The notes under the pieces are model-generated. The model was not told the origin of the DNA and did no database searches. It worked only from the letters and a program-made list of their open reading frames with translations. 64,000 bases of DNA from NCBI GenBank assembly GCA_947579605.1, contig OX388311.1, forward strand, positions 25,484,951 through 25,548,950, given 5' to 3'. Shown piece after piece: positions 11,323 to 23,690 of this stretch; the stretch's first letter is position 1; each line of letters opens with the position of its first letter. The position numbers and the translations under genes are program-made. The stretch comes from Athripsodes cinereus (taxonomy: Eukaryota > Arthropoda > Insecta > Trichoptera > Leptoceridae).

Positions 11323-12822
11323 GTATGGCACATCCTATATATCTGACAAAGCCATGACCCCTACAATAATGAAAAAAAAAACAATCATTGTCTTTCAAGC
11401 CTTACAACATCAATGTGTTTGGTCGCAAAGTTTGATTGGTCGCATTACCATTAATTTTTCCCTTGCATTTCTAGTCTATACAACAAAGGTTGATGATGTG
11501 AAAGCACTGTTTAATGGTTTGTCTTCCAATTAATGTTTATGGCAATGCATTATAAAAAGTATTATGGAACTTTAAAAAAAAAAAACTTTTTTCACTTATA
11601 ACTGTTAGAAAGTCATTTTTTCAATATCAATACCGTTCGTCCTGAATGACGCTTATCGCAGAGCGCTTCGTCAATCACGTCACCGTTCGATATGGTAAGA
11701 AACCTAATAAATACAAGACTAAATTTTCATGACAGAGCTTTCGCTGTTGCTGGTCATGTAAAGTAGAATCGATCCACCGAAATTTAGAAGCAAAATGAAG
11801 GCCGCCCTTCTCATCGGCGCGAAGTCCTTACCTTGAGACGATTGAAGAATCGTAAAAGATGCCAAAAGAATTAATCTTTCGTCGGCTACAACGACATAAA
11901 CATTAAAAATAACACGAAACTAATGGAGTAGGTACCATTTTTACCTCTTATTATAATTCACCGTTGAGAGTATATTTTCTAAGAAATAAAATAACAACAA
12001 ATATTAAAAAAAAACACACACAATATTATTTGACCTTCTCCTTAAAAAAGTAATAAAATTCGATTTATTCTAAATTCAGAATGTACCAACCTTCTTAAAT
12101 AATATGTTAATATTTTTATGTAAAACCTTTTTTTAATGTTATATTTCGAAGTACCTACAATATAATCTTTTCGAAAGCAGTTGGTTTTATGTACATTAGT
12201 AAGTATTTACGTGGGCAGATACTTATTAAAAATTCAATAAACGGTAGATTATCATCCTGTGAGAAAAATTTAACCCAACCTAAGTATCTAGGTTCTTACT
12301 TCAAGTTGATCATATTTTCAAAAAAGAAATTTAATTTCAATAATTCTCAAAACTTTTTGTTAACTGGCAGAAATTGTCATTACATGCATTTAATAAAATA
12401 CATTTGATAAATTGCCTCGCATATCGCCCAAGTATTTTTTTTTTTTAATAATAAAGAATCAATTACTTTCATTATTATTTTTAAAGATGAATTATGTACC
12501 AGCAAGTGTATGTTTGGAAAGATAATAATAAAAAAATATTCATGTATATACCTAATCTATTATAATAAACACTTGTAATATTGTAAAAAAGTTTCTGAAC
12601 ACAGATATTTCAGGCACAATGCTGGTATTTTGATCCCGCGTTTTGAGCCTAATCCTTAGATATCCTGTATATCTGGATAGGTGAATTTTTCCCGGCATTA
12701 GACTGTTAAGTTTTTGTGTGATCATGACTGATCATATGGAGACTTATCTGGTTGTATAATGCTGAGAAGTGTGGATGGCAATTCTGCCGCCGCGTAAATA
12801 AAAAAAAAAATAATAATATGTG
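11323..12822. other. Non-coding stretch with an A-tailed unknown insert
   Basis: No gene is recognised. A less AT-rich patch at 11630-11900 shows no clear coding similarity. The segment at about 12640-12812 is less AT-rich, ends in an A-run, and is followed by the SINE at 12823. It could be an old retroposed fragment, but its source was not recognised. Confidence 0.4.
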
Positions 12823-13050
12823 ATGGCCGGCTACGGCCGGTGTGACGCGGATGAAATGCTATCGCAATTGAATCATGAGGTCCCAGGTTCGTTTCCCGGC
12901 TAAGGTAAAATGAAGATTGACATTTTTTAAATTGTTCAGGATCTGATTGTTACATGTTATTGTGTTTGGTGCGTCGAATGTATATGTATCGTTGCAATCG
13001 TACTTAAAATACATAATTCTAATCTTAGTTCAGTGAATTGTCTATACTTA
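12823..13050 (+). mobile_element. tRNA-derived SINE, family S1 (diverged)
   Basis: The + strand head reads GGCCGGCTACGGCCGGTGTG, then a B-box-like GGTTCGTTTCCCGGC. The body phrases TGTTACATGTTATTGTGTTT and CATAATTCTAATCTTAG and the ending GTGAATTGTCTATAC match the reverse complement of the S1 copy at 9166-9426. It is more diverged than the other copies. The GC-richer block at 13068-13180, which follows, is unassigned. Confidence 0.75.
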
Positions 13051-14149
13051 CTTTACTTTTCGTATGGCTCGGTGTTGATGAATCTTAACCCATGTGGGCT
13101 GCGTCATGTCCTCTACAGTCTTGGCTCTAGTGTCGAGAGCCAGCTCACCGCCTCCGGTCCCGCTTTAAATTGTCTATAAATAACATGTTACATACTCAAT
13201 GTATAATAGTTCTTTTGTCAGTGCTACATATTTTAAGTTCCTCGAACGTAGCATCAGCATCTCTGTCCTGTACCAGTTGTTGGCCTTCAACTATATCCTG
13301 GGAAATATAAATCAGTATAAATTAAAAATCGTCGGAGTTGAAGCGAACACGTAATTTATTCACAGAAGAAAAGTGATGACACAAAATTTGCATAGATAAC
13401 AAAGGTATAATTATATAAACGTCACAAATGCAATCATAGACAATAAAAATAGTTCTTTAGACTATTTAGTTCTTAAGGTAGTATTTTACATAAACCAGCT
13501 GTAACAATTCCTCTACTCTTGGGATCTTATGCATACTCTTTTATTTTCTATCCGAGATATTTACACCACGGCGCATTTTTATTTGTCTATTTATTTATTA
13601 CAGCATTGTTATTAGGTATACCTATTTATGAACGTTATGAAAATATTGAAAGATATTTTTTTTTAGAAAACGTTGAACGTAGAAAAATGAAACGTCATAA
13701 AACTTTCAAATTCTGAAACAAATTGAACGTGTTTTATTATTCATTTGAAATTAGGTACGCTTCTCTTTTTTTTTAGTTTTTCAAGTAATTTTTTTTCAGA
13801 ATATTCCTGGTAGACATTTAACTCAGTATTATGAATAAATAATAATAATAACACTCTAACAAGAAATGTTTGCAAAAATTGTGATATCAAAAAGTTACAA
13901 CTATATTGTACAGCAGCGGGTTTTTTCTAAAGGGCGCTGATGTGCCGCACTCTTTATAGATTCAATACGTTGTAGGTATCTTTGTAATTTATTCTAATAA
14001 ACAATTCTTAAAAAAATAAACTTCATATTATTTAAAAAAAAAAACAATTAACTTTATTCGTTATCATGAATGAGAATCTATCTCTATCTCTCTATACAAT
14101 CATACAGATTGTCATTTCCGGGGCAACAAAAAATAAAATATTCAGTATG
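13051..14149. other. Non-coding stretch, nothing certain
   Basis: No gene. The phrase CAGCGGGTTTTTTCTAAAGG at about 13914-13933, with GGGCGCTGATGTGCCGC after it, resembles a DNA-transposon end, but no partner end or target duplication was found. Confidence 0.4.
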
Positions 14150-14265
14150 TTTAGGAAACCTCATCGCTGAATTTAAAATATTATTACATATCTTATAAGT
14201 GATATGTCACGAATACCTGTCTCTCAGAAGACACTGAAAACTTGCAAAAAAGACTAAAAGAACTA
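14150..14265 (+). repeat. Dispersed unclassified repeat, partial copy
   Basis: Contains AACCTCATCGCTGAATTTAA, CACGAATACCTGTCTCTCAG and AAGACACTGAAAACTTGCA in the same order as other copies. No ends are visible. Confidence 0.5.
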
Positions 14266-14929
14266 TATTTCAACGAGGACTTTACTTTACAATAGATGAG
14301 AACTTATTATGTAAGGTGTTTCATTTTATATGAAGGTATTTTTGAAATATTACTGCTCCCCCATTAGTCCAACCCACCAGCCGCTTCTGTTTTTAGATAT
14401 CTTACAATATTATTCCTAATATACAAAATTGTGACATGGGCAACTAGCTATCTCTACTATAAAAACACCAACTTCTCATTGATTTGAAAAGGGTCAAGAG
14501 GTTTTCAACACAATGGCATATTTTTGATATAGTAACATGTTAGAAATATTGCTGGTTTCATCTTATTTTGAGGTTTTTCTTATTATCTACTTGTATAGTT
14601 GCTTTTCAGTTTTTTTTTATTATTCATACTCCATCGGACAATATCTTAAGATAAACAACATAGGTATAGGTACATAGTATAATTTCTATTGACACTAAAT
14701 ATTATTAATTCTACAACATCCATTTTTAAAGACTGTGTGCTACTTGACGTCCCATTTATTTTTGTTTGAAATAATCTCATAAATACTCGTTTATTGAAAA
14801 TTTGACAATATTACCTACTATCAAATTGACTTGTGATCCATTGACTTTTTTTTCTCCATTCATAACTTATGCTGTGATACTGATAATTGTAGGTATTGTT
14901 CTTTTTTTATGTTTTTTGACTTTTTATTA

Positions 14930-15050
14930 TAATTGTTGTGTCTTAATTTTCTATACTTGTGTATACATCATAATATGAACTATGTATGTAAATATATATC
15001 ATGTAAAAGGCTAGCGCCATGAATTGTTAACAAATAAATAAATAAATAAT
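14930..15050 (+). repeat. LINE 3' end with (TAAA)n tail
   Basis: Ends CATGTAAAAGGCTAGCGCC, ATGAATTGTTAA and then CAAATAAATAAATAAATAAT. The same arrangement of a small GGC-loop-GCC hairpin directly before a TAAATAAA tail occurs in inverse orientation at 28566-28700. It is read as the 3' end of a LINE. The coding part is absent or not recognised. Confidence 0.5.
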
Positions 15051-15069
15051 ATTATGTAACTATAACAAA

Positions 15070-15502
15070 CTAATTCTTCGTCTGAGCTAAATGTTGGTCT
15101 TCTAGAGGGTGGAGCCATGCTTCTTCACTTTTCTTCGCCACTTGGTTCTCCCCAGTGATAAGCCTACTGTTGTTTTTGAGAACAAATCTATTAAGGTTTA
15201 GCCAAGTTTTAGAATACAAATCTATTAGGGTATATAGCGAAAGATCTTTACTTCGCATAGCGTTGGCGGTCGCTATGCGTAAGTGTTCTTTAAGAATACG
15301 ACCCAAAGTCCAACGCTCCTCTCGGTAGCACAGGGCAGAAACCAGCCTCCTCCATTCAGAGCGTCTCTGCGCTAATTGCGACACCTCTTTCCACGACATT
15401 CCCTTCGCTCTGATGTCGTTGTCATAGGAACGGTGTATTATAAAAGAGGGACGCCCGGGCCGACGGAACCCTTGCGGACGGAAGAGCAGCGCTCTTTGAC
15501 CT
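15070..15502 (-). pseudogene. LINE family A C-terminus with read-through extension
   Basis: The minus strand encodes RALLFRPQGFRRPGRPSF, HRSYDNDIRAKGMSWKEV and SEWRRLVSALCYREER, the shared C-terminal tail of the family A LINE. In other copies TGA ends the frame directly after REER. Here that codon is TGG, and the frame stays open for about 80 more codons (to 15070) into sequence with no LINE similarity. The LINE part lies at 15311-15502. The 5' side is truncated at CTTTGACCTAACCTAACC. The extension is most likely chance, and expression is not suggested. Confidence 0.7.
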
Positions 15503-16936
15503 AACCTAACCACTCTGATATCTCAACAAAACCAATTTGATCGTAGTAAATTAGTTATATTCATTAAACTTTCAGATTGTTATGATATCAACATAGCAAC
15601 CGAATGAGCTTTGACAAATGGAATTTAACTGGACACTCGAAAATACAACATTATGTACATTGTGCACTCTTGTCATTAAATAATAGATATTTAATTGTGA
15701 TAGATATTTATGTATTGTCTGTAGTGTTTTATTGATCGAATAAATAAATTAATACGAATATTAATTTATTGTGTTACAAAACTATTCTGAAGAAAATATA
15801 CAAGCAGGGTCATCAACTAAACTACAAATCAGCACAAGCTTATGTTGTGAATGTATTTGAAGAACTTTGGTAGCAGGGTTTGTAATATTTAGTAATATCG
15901 TCCAATATCGTTTTTTTTTTAATATAAAATACAGTTCCACATTGTTAATAGTATGTTTTTCATAAATATAAATAATTAAAAACACAATAAACAAAATTCA
16001 TTCGATAACACAACATTTATGTACCTACATTATGTTGAATTATCATAATTTTCTTATACTCGTACAATTTACAATTATTATAATTATTCTGGACAGAATG
16101 TATGTATCGTTAATGTATCAAAACACTTCAAAAAATCTGTATATTTTCAGATATCTTTCATTGTTTAATATATTTTATTTATTTATTTAAATGGTACACA
16201 ACAGATGAAAAACATATAAATATAAACATGTAAGCGATAAAAACATTCCAATAGTCTTACATCTAAACAGTGCACACTTCATCAATAACACACAAAACAA
16301 TTATAGAAAATCTTATACCAAATACATTCATTCACTCAATATCGCACACATAATATATTTATTCACATAAACACATTCACACTTCCCAAATGTATACAAT
16401 AACAAAACAAAAAAATCTTTGAAAATAAGAAAATTAAAATTTTTAAAAACAAACTAAAAAAACACTATCACTTATTAGATGACAAAATGTGATTATGTCT
16501 TATGATTAGAAATACATCTCTTTTAACCAGTTTTCGAAGCCTTAGATTCTAAGGCTTATATTGAATATTTTTTACCTTCTAAGGCTTAGAAGGTAAACAT
16601 TTTTCAATATATTTATTTTTTAAAACGAGGGTTATTAAATTTAAGACAGAGACAACTTTTAAGAATTTGAAAAATGTCTAATTCTTTACGTCGGAAATGG
16701 ATATAGGTATGACAACATCAACAGTTTTATTTTACAAAATGTCTAGAATGACAACTTCCTGTCTTCCTTTTATTCCGCTTCCTATCCTCCCAAAAATACC
16801 GTTACAAAAAAAAACAAAGAATACAAAATTGCGAAAAAATATAAAATATACGCATATCTACCCGCTATTGATATTAAAACATTATCTGTCCAATATCAGT
16901 TATTTTAGAAGGATTAACTATGTAAGTTACGAGACA
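15503..16936. other. Non-coding stretch, nothing recognised
   Basis: AT-rich. A T/A-rich LINE-like 3' end may lie at about 16160-16200 (TTTATTTATTTATTTAAATG on the + strand). A local inverted repeat near 16530-16590 (CCTTAGATTCTAAGGCTTA and CTTCTAAGGCTTAGAAGG) was noted. No gene. Confidence 0.4.
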
Positions 16937-17462
16937 TTTTGAATGTTTTTTAAGTATTCTACAATTCACATCCAATACTTGATTATTTAAAATCGATCGA
17001 TTTCGTTGACCTATACCATTGACGAGCGATATAATACTGACTAATATTTTTGTTAAAACATCTACAAAAACAAAATAATAGAAAACAATAGCTGCACCTG
17101 AACATTGTGAGAAGAGGTGATTTATAATGATTTATTACTTTATTTACAATATTTACTTTTGAATTTAAAGCTTAATTAATCTCTAATGTTTCCAAAGAAC
17201 ATAATTTAAAATAATTATTTATATTTTTATATTTGAAAGAACAATTTGTTTTTTTTATGTTGCAATCAAATTCAATATTATGATTCGCGAACTCAGAATA
17301 ATTAGATATATAGGTATAATATATATAATTAGATGGATATAATAAAAAGTATTAGTCAGTATTATAACGCTCGTCAATGGTATAGGTTTACCGAAATCGA
17401 TCGCGATTTAAATAATCAAGTAACGGATGTGCATTGTAGAATACTTAAAAAAACATTCAAAA
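16937..17462. mobile_element. Foldback/MITE with ~115-bp inverted arms
   Basis: The left arm at 16937-17052 and the right arm at 17346-17462 are inverted copies differing at only a few positions. Landmarks are AAGTATTCTACAAT, ACTTGATTATTTAAA, ATCGATTTCG, ACCTATACCATTGACGAGCG and ATAATACTGACTAATA. The spacer is about 295 bp and non-coding. The arm sequence is shared with the elements at 27782-27939 and, in its core, at 22323-22508, so this is a family. No transposase is present, and clear target duplications were not found. Confidence 0.75.
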
Positions 17463-17895
17463 TTATCTGTCCAACTGATCACGTAATATTTACTTTTATT
17501 GTAGCCAATAAAACATTCAATTGATTCATAAAAATTATGTATTTACACATTCACTCAGAATTTAAAAGCAATACTCCGTGTGAACCGTTTTTCGGGATAT
17601 CCCAAGTCTTATTAATCCATCCTTAATCTACACTCAAATTTCTAAAAAAACATCCAACTTTGCAATTTTTCATTATATTTAAATGAAAACAAGCTATTTT
17701 GCAACATTATCCGACATAATATTAAACAATGAAATCATTCGATTCACAATTATTACAAAATCGTTTTTAATTGAGGTAAATTGTGTAAAAAAGGTTTAAG
17801 TCTAAACTGTAGGTACACTTATGTTTTTATTGGCTGAAGTTAAATTTTTCATACAGTTGAATGTTTTTATTTTACCTTGTTTTTTTGCTAACATT

Positions 17896-18191
17896 ATTCA
17901 TTCATCCATTCATCGCCCTCAACGCTCATCTCGGAAGCACAGGGCAGAAACCAGCCTTCTCCATTCAGAGCGTCTCTGCGCCACCTTGCGTCACCAATTG
18001 CGTCACCTCTTTCCACGACATTCCCTGCGCTCTGATGTCGTTGTCATAGGAACGGTGTATTGTAAACGGTGTGTTGAAAGAGGGACGCCCGGGCCGACGG
18101 AACCCTTGCGGACGGAAAAACAGTGCTCTTTTTGGCCAACTATCATTGGGCATTCTCAAAACATGTCCCAGCCAGAACTATCGTCTCTCCT
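17896..18191 (-). pseudogene. LINE family A 3' end
   Basis: The minus strand carries a broken version of the family A C-terminus (PNDSWPKRALFFRPQGFRRP, GRPSFN, HRSYDNDIRAQGMSWKEV). It is disturbed by two short local duplications, one around GCGTCACC and one around GGTGTATTGTAAACGGTGTG. The tail on this strand is a GATGAATGGATGAATG-type repeat at 17896-17916. The 5' truncation is at about 18191. Confidence 0.75.
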
Positions 18192-18957
18192 GTATTACGG
18201 AGATTACAGGTCTCTGCTGGGTGCGCCGGCGCACAGCATCATTTGTAACAAGTTCATACCATTTGACATCCAATATCCTTTTAATGCTACATTATTACCG
18301 ACATGAAAAACTTTTTTGGAATAATTGTTGCTAATTAGTTGAAGGTAATGTAATATTCTGTTATCGTATTATTAGCGTTCTTATTTGAATTTCATTATAA
18401 TATAATATAGGTATTTACATCTACTTGTGTAACATTTTGCGCACATCACTATTAAAGCCTTTGAAATTTCATACATTTCCTTGAAATACACAATAATTAT
18501 ATATTCGGGATGTTATTAACATAAATAATAATACCTTATGTAAATAAGATTTTAAACACCATTTTACGTTAAAACCATCCTCAAAGGTGTATATATCTAC
18601 ATACATACATACATGAATAAATCGGAGAAATTGATATTGAGGTGTTAAGCAAAGCTTTGTGAATGGTAACTACTTACACACTCGTAGGTACATATGTGAT
18701 GATAATGAAGATAGGTATGAGACAAATGTGTGGGTGAAGGAAGAGTGTTTATGTGGATTAAATATTAATGGATACGATTAAAAGCTTAGGAAACCATATT
18801 GAGAGAACGAATTATAACGAAAGAGTGACGAAAACAAAAATCTCTGTACTCGTGTTTCTAAAACACATTGAGATAGGGCTTGCTTCTGAAGTTCGAATAA
18901 AAATAATAAACCTTTGTGTATAGCTACATACTATGATAAAACGTATTAATTTAGTGG
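18192..18957. other. Non-coding stretch, nothing recognised
   Basis: AT-rich, with a short (CATA)n run near 18597-18613. No gene or element was recognised. Confidence 0.5.
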
Positions 18958-19201
18958 TTTTTTTTTTTTTTTATAGACAATTCACACAGATCGAGCTAGT
19001 CCCAAACTAAGATGAATCTTGTATTATGGGTACTAACGCGACGATACACAGATATACAATGCACTAAACACATATACATGTAACACCCAGACCCAGAACA
19101 ATTTGAAAAAGGTCATTCTTCACTTTGCCCTGGCCGGGAATCGAACCCGGGACCTCGTGACTCAAAGGCAAGAGCGTTACCTCCACGCCACACCGGCCGA
19201 C
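18958..19201 (-). mobile_element. tRNA-derived SINE, family S1
   Basis: The minus strand shows a tRNA-like head (GGTTCGATTCCCGGCCAGGG) at about 19125-19201, a body ending TAGTTTGGGACTAGCTCGAT then CTGTGTGAATTGTCTAT, and a pure A tail (T-run at 18958-18972). It is very similar to 9166-9426, but with a poly(A) tail instead of (TTATG)n. Confidence 0.85.
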
Positions 19202-20194
19202 CATCCAATGGTTTTTCATCCAATATTTTTTCTACGACATCGAACGCTTTTCTTCTCGGAAATTGTCAAGAGAGGGTACATAATATTATTGTGTAAATAA
19301 TAATATTATCTGACCTAACCAACTTCAAGTATTATAACATTTCAATGCCGTGGAGATGAGAGTTTTGGACATTGTACGGTCAATTGAATAACACTAGTAA
19401 GTACTGGCATGTACTACTGTCGACCCAATAATACATTATTCTATACAAAGAGAACGGTAGACGCGGTGATGTCCGACCACCGAAAATTGATTGTCCGATT
19501 GATTTTATATCAAAACCGTAATTTGACGTGTAAGAATTCGGGTTTTGGCAATAGCAACATATTCTATAATAAAATTAAAGTGTCACAACGTCAGAACATT
19601 TTCGAATAATATCTACTCATTATCAATGACAATGTAATACTGAACTCATTACAAAAATCAAACGTAATAACAATTTTTTTTGTGTTTTATGTATGATGAT
19701 GATTTTGGGTGATTTTGTTTTGAAGCCGTTTAACAGCTCCTAGACCGTCTCAAGGGCACCGGTGAAGGGTGCAATTTTCAATTTGCTTCTGAAACTAGTG
19801 ACAGTCTGATTGTCTCTTAATGGTATGGTATTTTATGTACGAGTGGTAAGAGGGGAAGTGGGGGGAATGCGAGCTGAAGAAGTGGAAGTGATACTTTAAT
19901 TTTATTATTTCATAAAATTTTGTCCCGCTAAGTTTCACTTGCTAATTTATAAAATTTTATGTAATCTATTGTGTATGATCCGAAATAAAAAAGAAACTCT
20001 TGAAAATGTCCACAAATATAGACGAAAAAGTGAAGAGTTTTAAAATATACAGCGAAAAATTAAACAAGTTTTCTTTTCGTTACATATGAATTAAAATTAT
20101 TTAATAAATCATTTTCCCACTGTGAACACAAGCACCTTTCAACAATACTCTATTGAGAATGTTTCGCTTCTATTGGAAATATTGTTCTTATATT
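19202..20194. other. Non-coding stretch, nothing recognised
   Basis: Less AT-rich segments at 19320-19560 and 19690-19910 have no recognised coding similarity and may be eroded repeats. No gene. Confidence 0.4.
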
Positions 20195-20312
20195 AGCACA
20201 TGGCGGAGGATCGCTCAAGGCGGAGACGGATGGTCTGCAGAACGAAGCATGATGGTCACGGGATCGTGGGGATTCAGGATTGAGGGACCGACGGAGATGA
20301 TGATGATGATTA
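20195..20312 (+). repeat. Retroposon 3' end with (GAT)n tail
   Basis: Less AT-rich sequence (CACATGGCGGAGGATCGCTC and onward) ends GGGACCGACGGA followed by GATGATGATGATGATT. Placement before a (GAT)n tail mirrors the LINE ends at 39233, 40602 and 58480, so I read it as a 3'-terminal LINE scrap. No family was assigned. Confidence 0.4.
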
Positions 20313-21226
20313 GCAAAATAATAAAGGCATAAAATAAAGTTATACATGTTTAATATAAAAAAAAAAAACAATGAAAGCCAAACATACTAAAATTTATTTA
20401 GTATTTTATATTGGATATGATATACATTGAAATTAATAAATAGTTCAAAGAACATGACTATGTAAATTTTGAAAATTAAAAGGTATTGAGCAGAATATCT
20501 TCATCTCATTAATACAATGTCAGCAGAAAAAAACACGTGGTTAAACAACGTGAGTGGAGATATAAAAATCTTAATTTATTTATTTACTATTGAATTAAAC
20601 GGCTATGAAATCCATTGACATGGTAAATACAATAAAATTGACAGAGAGAAAAAATACCCATTACAATCATTAATCAAAATATCCTAAAAAAATAATGACA
20701 ACTAAATATATCCAGAAATGGAATTCAGAAACGAAATTGTTTTCAAGACAGAAAATATTCACATTTTTGTAACACTGACGTTAACCAAGCTCGAAATCTG
20801 TCTGACTTTTGTGGCATTATTTTTTTCGAAGTTATCCACCTAAAATGAGCCCGAAATTTCAACCTATCTCAAAATTTTGTGGAAGTAGTAATATTATATA
20901 CCTACTACCTTTCTATTTCTGAAATTTCGACAATACCTCGAAGGAAGGTTACGTCTTGGTATTGTTGTACTGTAGTATAACATATATAATAAGTACATAA
21001 TATGAAATCCAATAAGGGTAGACATACTGACATCTCCTGTGTGGGGAATATTATTATTATCAATAGGGAAACACAATATTTCAAACCGCGCGCTCATCCT
21101 TTTGAATAACAAAAAGCGCCCTTGGAAAGTGCCTACAAAACTATCAGCAGAAGATTTATATCAGTCACTATACATATGTCTACTGAAAATAAGTTTTTTT
21201 TGTACATAAATTCACTTCTGTCATAA

Positions 21227-21435
21227 CGACCTGTGTGGCACGGAGGTAGCCCTTTTGTCTATGAATCACGAAGGCCCAGGTTCGATTCCCGGCCAGGGCA
21301 AAATAAAGTAAGACTTTTTCTGGGCCTGCATGTTAGACATATTTGTTTAGTGCACTGTATATTTTTGTATCGTCTGATTCATATAAGTTTGAGACTAGCT
21401 TGATTTGTATGATTTACGTATACATGTCATGTTAA
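21227..21435 (+). mobile_element. tRNA-derived SINE, family S1
   Basis: The + strand has a tRNA-like head starting CGACCTGTGTGGCACGGAGG, with a B-box GGTTCGATTCCCGGCCAGGG. The body follows (TCTGGGCCTGCATGTTA, GTTTAGTGCACTGTATA, AGTTTGAGACTAGCTTGAT). The 3' end grades into AT-rich sequence with no clean tail. Confidence 0.8.
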
Positions 21436-21562
21436 TGCACTCGAATTCAGATACTTTACCATAATAGATGAAAAATATTAAATTTCTACACGCTTTTCTT
21501 ATAAAAAAGGAATTAAGTAAATTAGAGCCTAATGGTAGACAAATATTATATTTTATGTTCTA

Positions 21563-21730
21563 CGAGTTCGTAGAGTCTCATGTACAATCGGTGCGTGTTT
21601 GATCCCAGGTGCCGGCAAATTTCTCTTTCACGAATGCAGCTTTTAGCCTTCCTACTGTGAAAGGTGTATGAAGTTGTATTTGGGCTTATAACAAAATTTC
21701 AGATGCATCTTTTTAATTAAAAAAAAATAC
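21563..21730 (+). mobile_element. tRNA-derived SINE, family S2 (diverged)
   Basis: Matches the intact S2 copy at 51944-52129: GAGTTCGTAGAGTCTC (with a deletion in the head), TTTGATCCCAGGTGCCGGCA, CTTTTAGCC, ACTGTGAAAGGTGTATGAAG, TTGTATTTGGGCTTATAACA, then an A-rich tail. Confidence 0.8.
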
Positions 21731-22322
21731 AAATAAACAGAACGAATACCTTGCTGTAATTTTTCTCTCTCAAATACGTGTATCAAAGGTACATAATTAA
21801 TTAAACCTACTACGTAATTCATGACGCTATGCATATCTTTGAAGGAACCTATATTTTTGTTTAATTAAATATCCTTGTTAGTGGAAGGTCTGGAGGTAAT
21901 CGCAATTCAGCAATAATCTCTACCTCTGAATTGAATTGTAAGAACGTATCTCTACTGCTTCTAATATACCATCACGAAATATTACAGAAGTGGGGTAGAA
22001 AATATAAAATCGCAGATTGTCCTCTATGTGCGAGGTAAAAAATAAGACTTTCAGAATGGGTTGCATGCCTCATGGCTGAATTAATGAACGTCAAGACGTG
22101 AGGTTTTATACGAGAACTTAGAGAAAATAGAAGGAAACCTAAATATTTCTATTGCTATAGAAAGCAATATGCGGAAGATAAAATAAGTAAATTTAATTAA
22201 TTAATTATTTATTTTTATAATGATGGAATTGGTGAATATTTGAAGATTTCTATACACGCAACGAATAAATGACTTTTCACTTATTTTAGAAGCATTAACT
22301 ATGTAACAATTACGAGACATTT

Positions 22323-22508
22323 TCAAATAAAATATTTAAACTTGAATCACTATGTTTATTTGTTGCATTAATTTAAATTACGCTATCGCGATTTCAGTGC
22401 ACTTGCACCATTGACGAGCTTTTCAAGTCTTGAAAAGCTCGTCAATGGCGTAATTTAAATTAATGCAACAAATAAACATAGTGATTCAAGTTTAAATATT
22501 TTATTTGA
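22323..22508. mobile_element. Perfect 61-bp-arm palindrome (foldback element)
   Basis: Bases 22323-22383 and 22448-22508 are exact reverse complements over 61 bp. Inside them, 22408-22427 and 22429-22448 are again exact 20-bp reverse complements around a single base, with a 24-base one-sided insert at 22384-22407. The core phrase CCATTGACGAGC links it to the foldback element at 16937-17462. The exactness of the arms implies recent formation or gene conversion. Such DNA can extrude a cruciform. Confidence 0.85.
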
Positions 22509-23564
22509 AAATAAATGACTTACTGACAAAAAATAAAAAATCTTACCTAACAAAAATTACAATCATACATATGCATATATGTTATTTCCATTACAAATTT
22601 ATCCCTTATTTGCTGATTACTGGAGTTATTCACAATAATAATATATTATTACGTTTTTTTTATCAAAAGACCCAAAATAAATAGCGACTACAATCACAGT
22701 TAAGTAACTCATCATTTAGATGTTTTATTACATTCGTGTACTCTTCTTATTCAATACGATTGGTTCCATGATAAAAATATGGACACAGACGTAAGACGCA
22801 TTTTTTTTCATCTATGATTTCAGTTAACCTACTTTATCCGCACCGTACCGCGCGTGTTCAGCTTACTAATTCAAAAATCTCTTTACAGTGGAAGAAAAAA
22901 GAATATATCGTTTATAAAGAACATCTAGGGATGACGTGATGTGTAAAATAAATTATTTTGCTTCTGTCGTAGATGAAATTCACATTCAAAGCGTTCAACA
23001 AGAAATATAGGTACCTAATAATTAATACACCCATCAAGGAATTGAAAAAAGTGATGAATTCAATGCCCATCATTATTTCATTAATTAATTTAAACATGCT
23101 GTTTTACATTATATTACCAGTATAAAAAATTGTTCTTTATAAACATTTTGTTTGAAAACTATTTCATTAGATTTTTCTCATCGCGTTAATTTTTTCTAAC
23201 CCCAAATTAGGCGTTATGATATTTAACTCACAAGTAAATTAATTGGACGAAAGTTATATTGACAATTTTGAATTAATTCGTTCAATTAAAAAAATACAAA
23301 AATACCTAAATTAAGGAAGATTTTTTTTGTTCATTTGCATCTCACGCGTGACTCAAATCAACACGTGTTATAATTTTTGTCGGGTTTCAACAGATATCGA
23401 ACTACTACCGCCCAGACTCCTACGCCGGCTGTCACTCGACATTATGTAATTATGAGTGTTAAGAGTTAATTTCCGTGTCCGTCCTAAGTCTTTCCGCTCT
23501 AATAGTTTGCGACTTACATCACCTTGATGGTTCCTAAAATCAGGTCTTTTTATTTTTTATTTTT
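22509..23564. other. Non-coding stretch, nothing recognised
   Basis: AT-rich with no gene. A GC-richer patch near 23385-23525 shows no recognised coding similarity. Confidence 0.45.
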
Positions 23565-23690
23565 TTATTTTATAAATTTTAAAAGCACAAAACAGACAAT
23601 AACTACATATATAAAGTTAGAAAAAAGGTTAATCTTTCAGAAATCAGCTATCCAATACCACAATTAATTTTAAAAAATAGGTACCTAACA
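23565..23690 (-). repeat. LINE 3'-end copy (family K)
   Basis: T-rich start, then AAAGCACAAAACAGACAATA, ACTACATATATAAAGT, TCTTTCAGAAATCAGCTA and ACACAATTAAT-like phrases, in the same order as 4085-4210. Minus orientation is inferred from the T-run. Confidence 0.5.

Noticed and set aside
13914..13955. CAGCGGGTTTTTTCTAAAGG, resembling a hAT transposon end.
   Set aside because: No partner end or 8-bp duplication was found nearby.
15490..15502. Telomere-like CCTAACCTAACC at the edge of a LINE fragment, with GGTTAGGTTAAG near 42055.
   Set aside because: Only two units of the insect TTAGG repeat; too short to be telomeric and expected by chance in this composition.
19103..19300. Frame starting MKKVILHFALAGNRTRDL on the + strand.
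   Set aside because: It is the antisense translation of a tRNA-derived SINE head; the same phrase appears at 41082 for the same reason.
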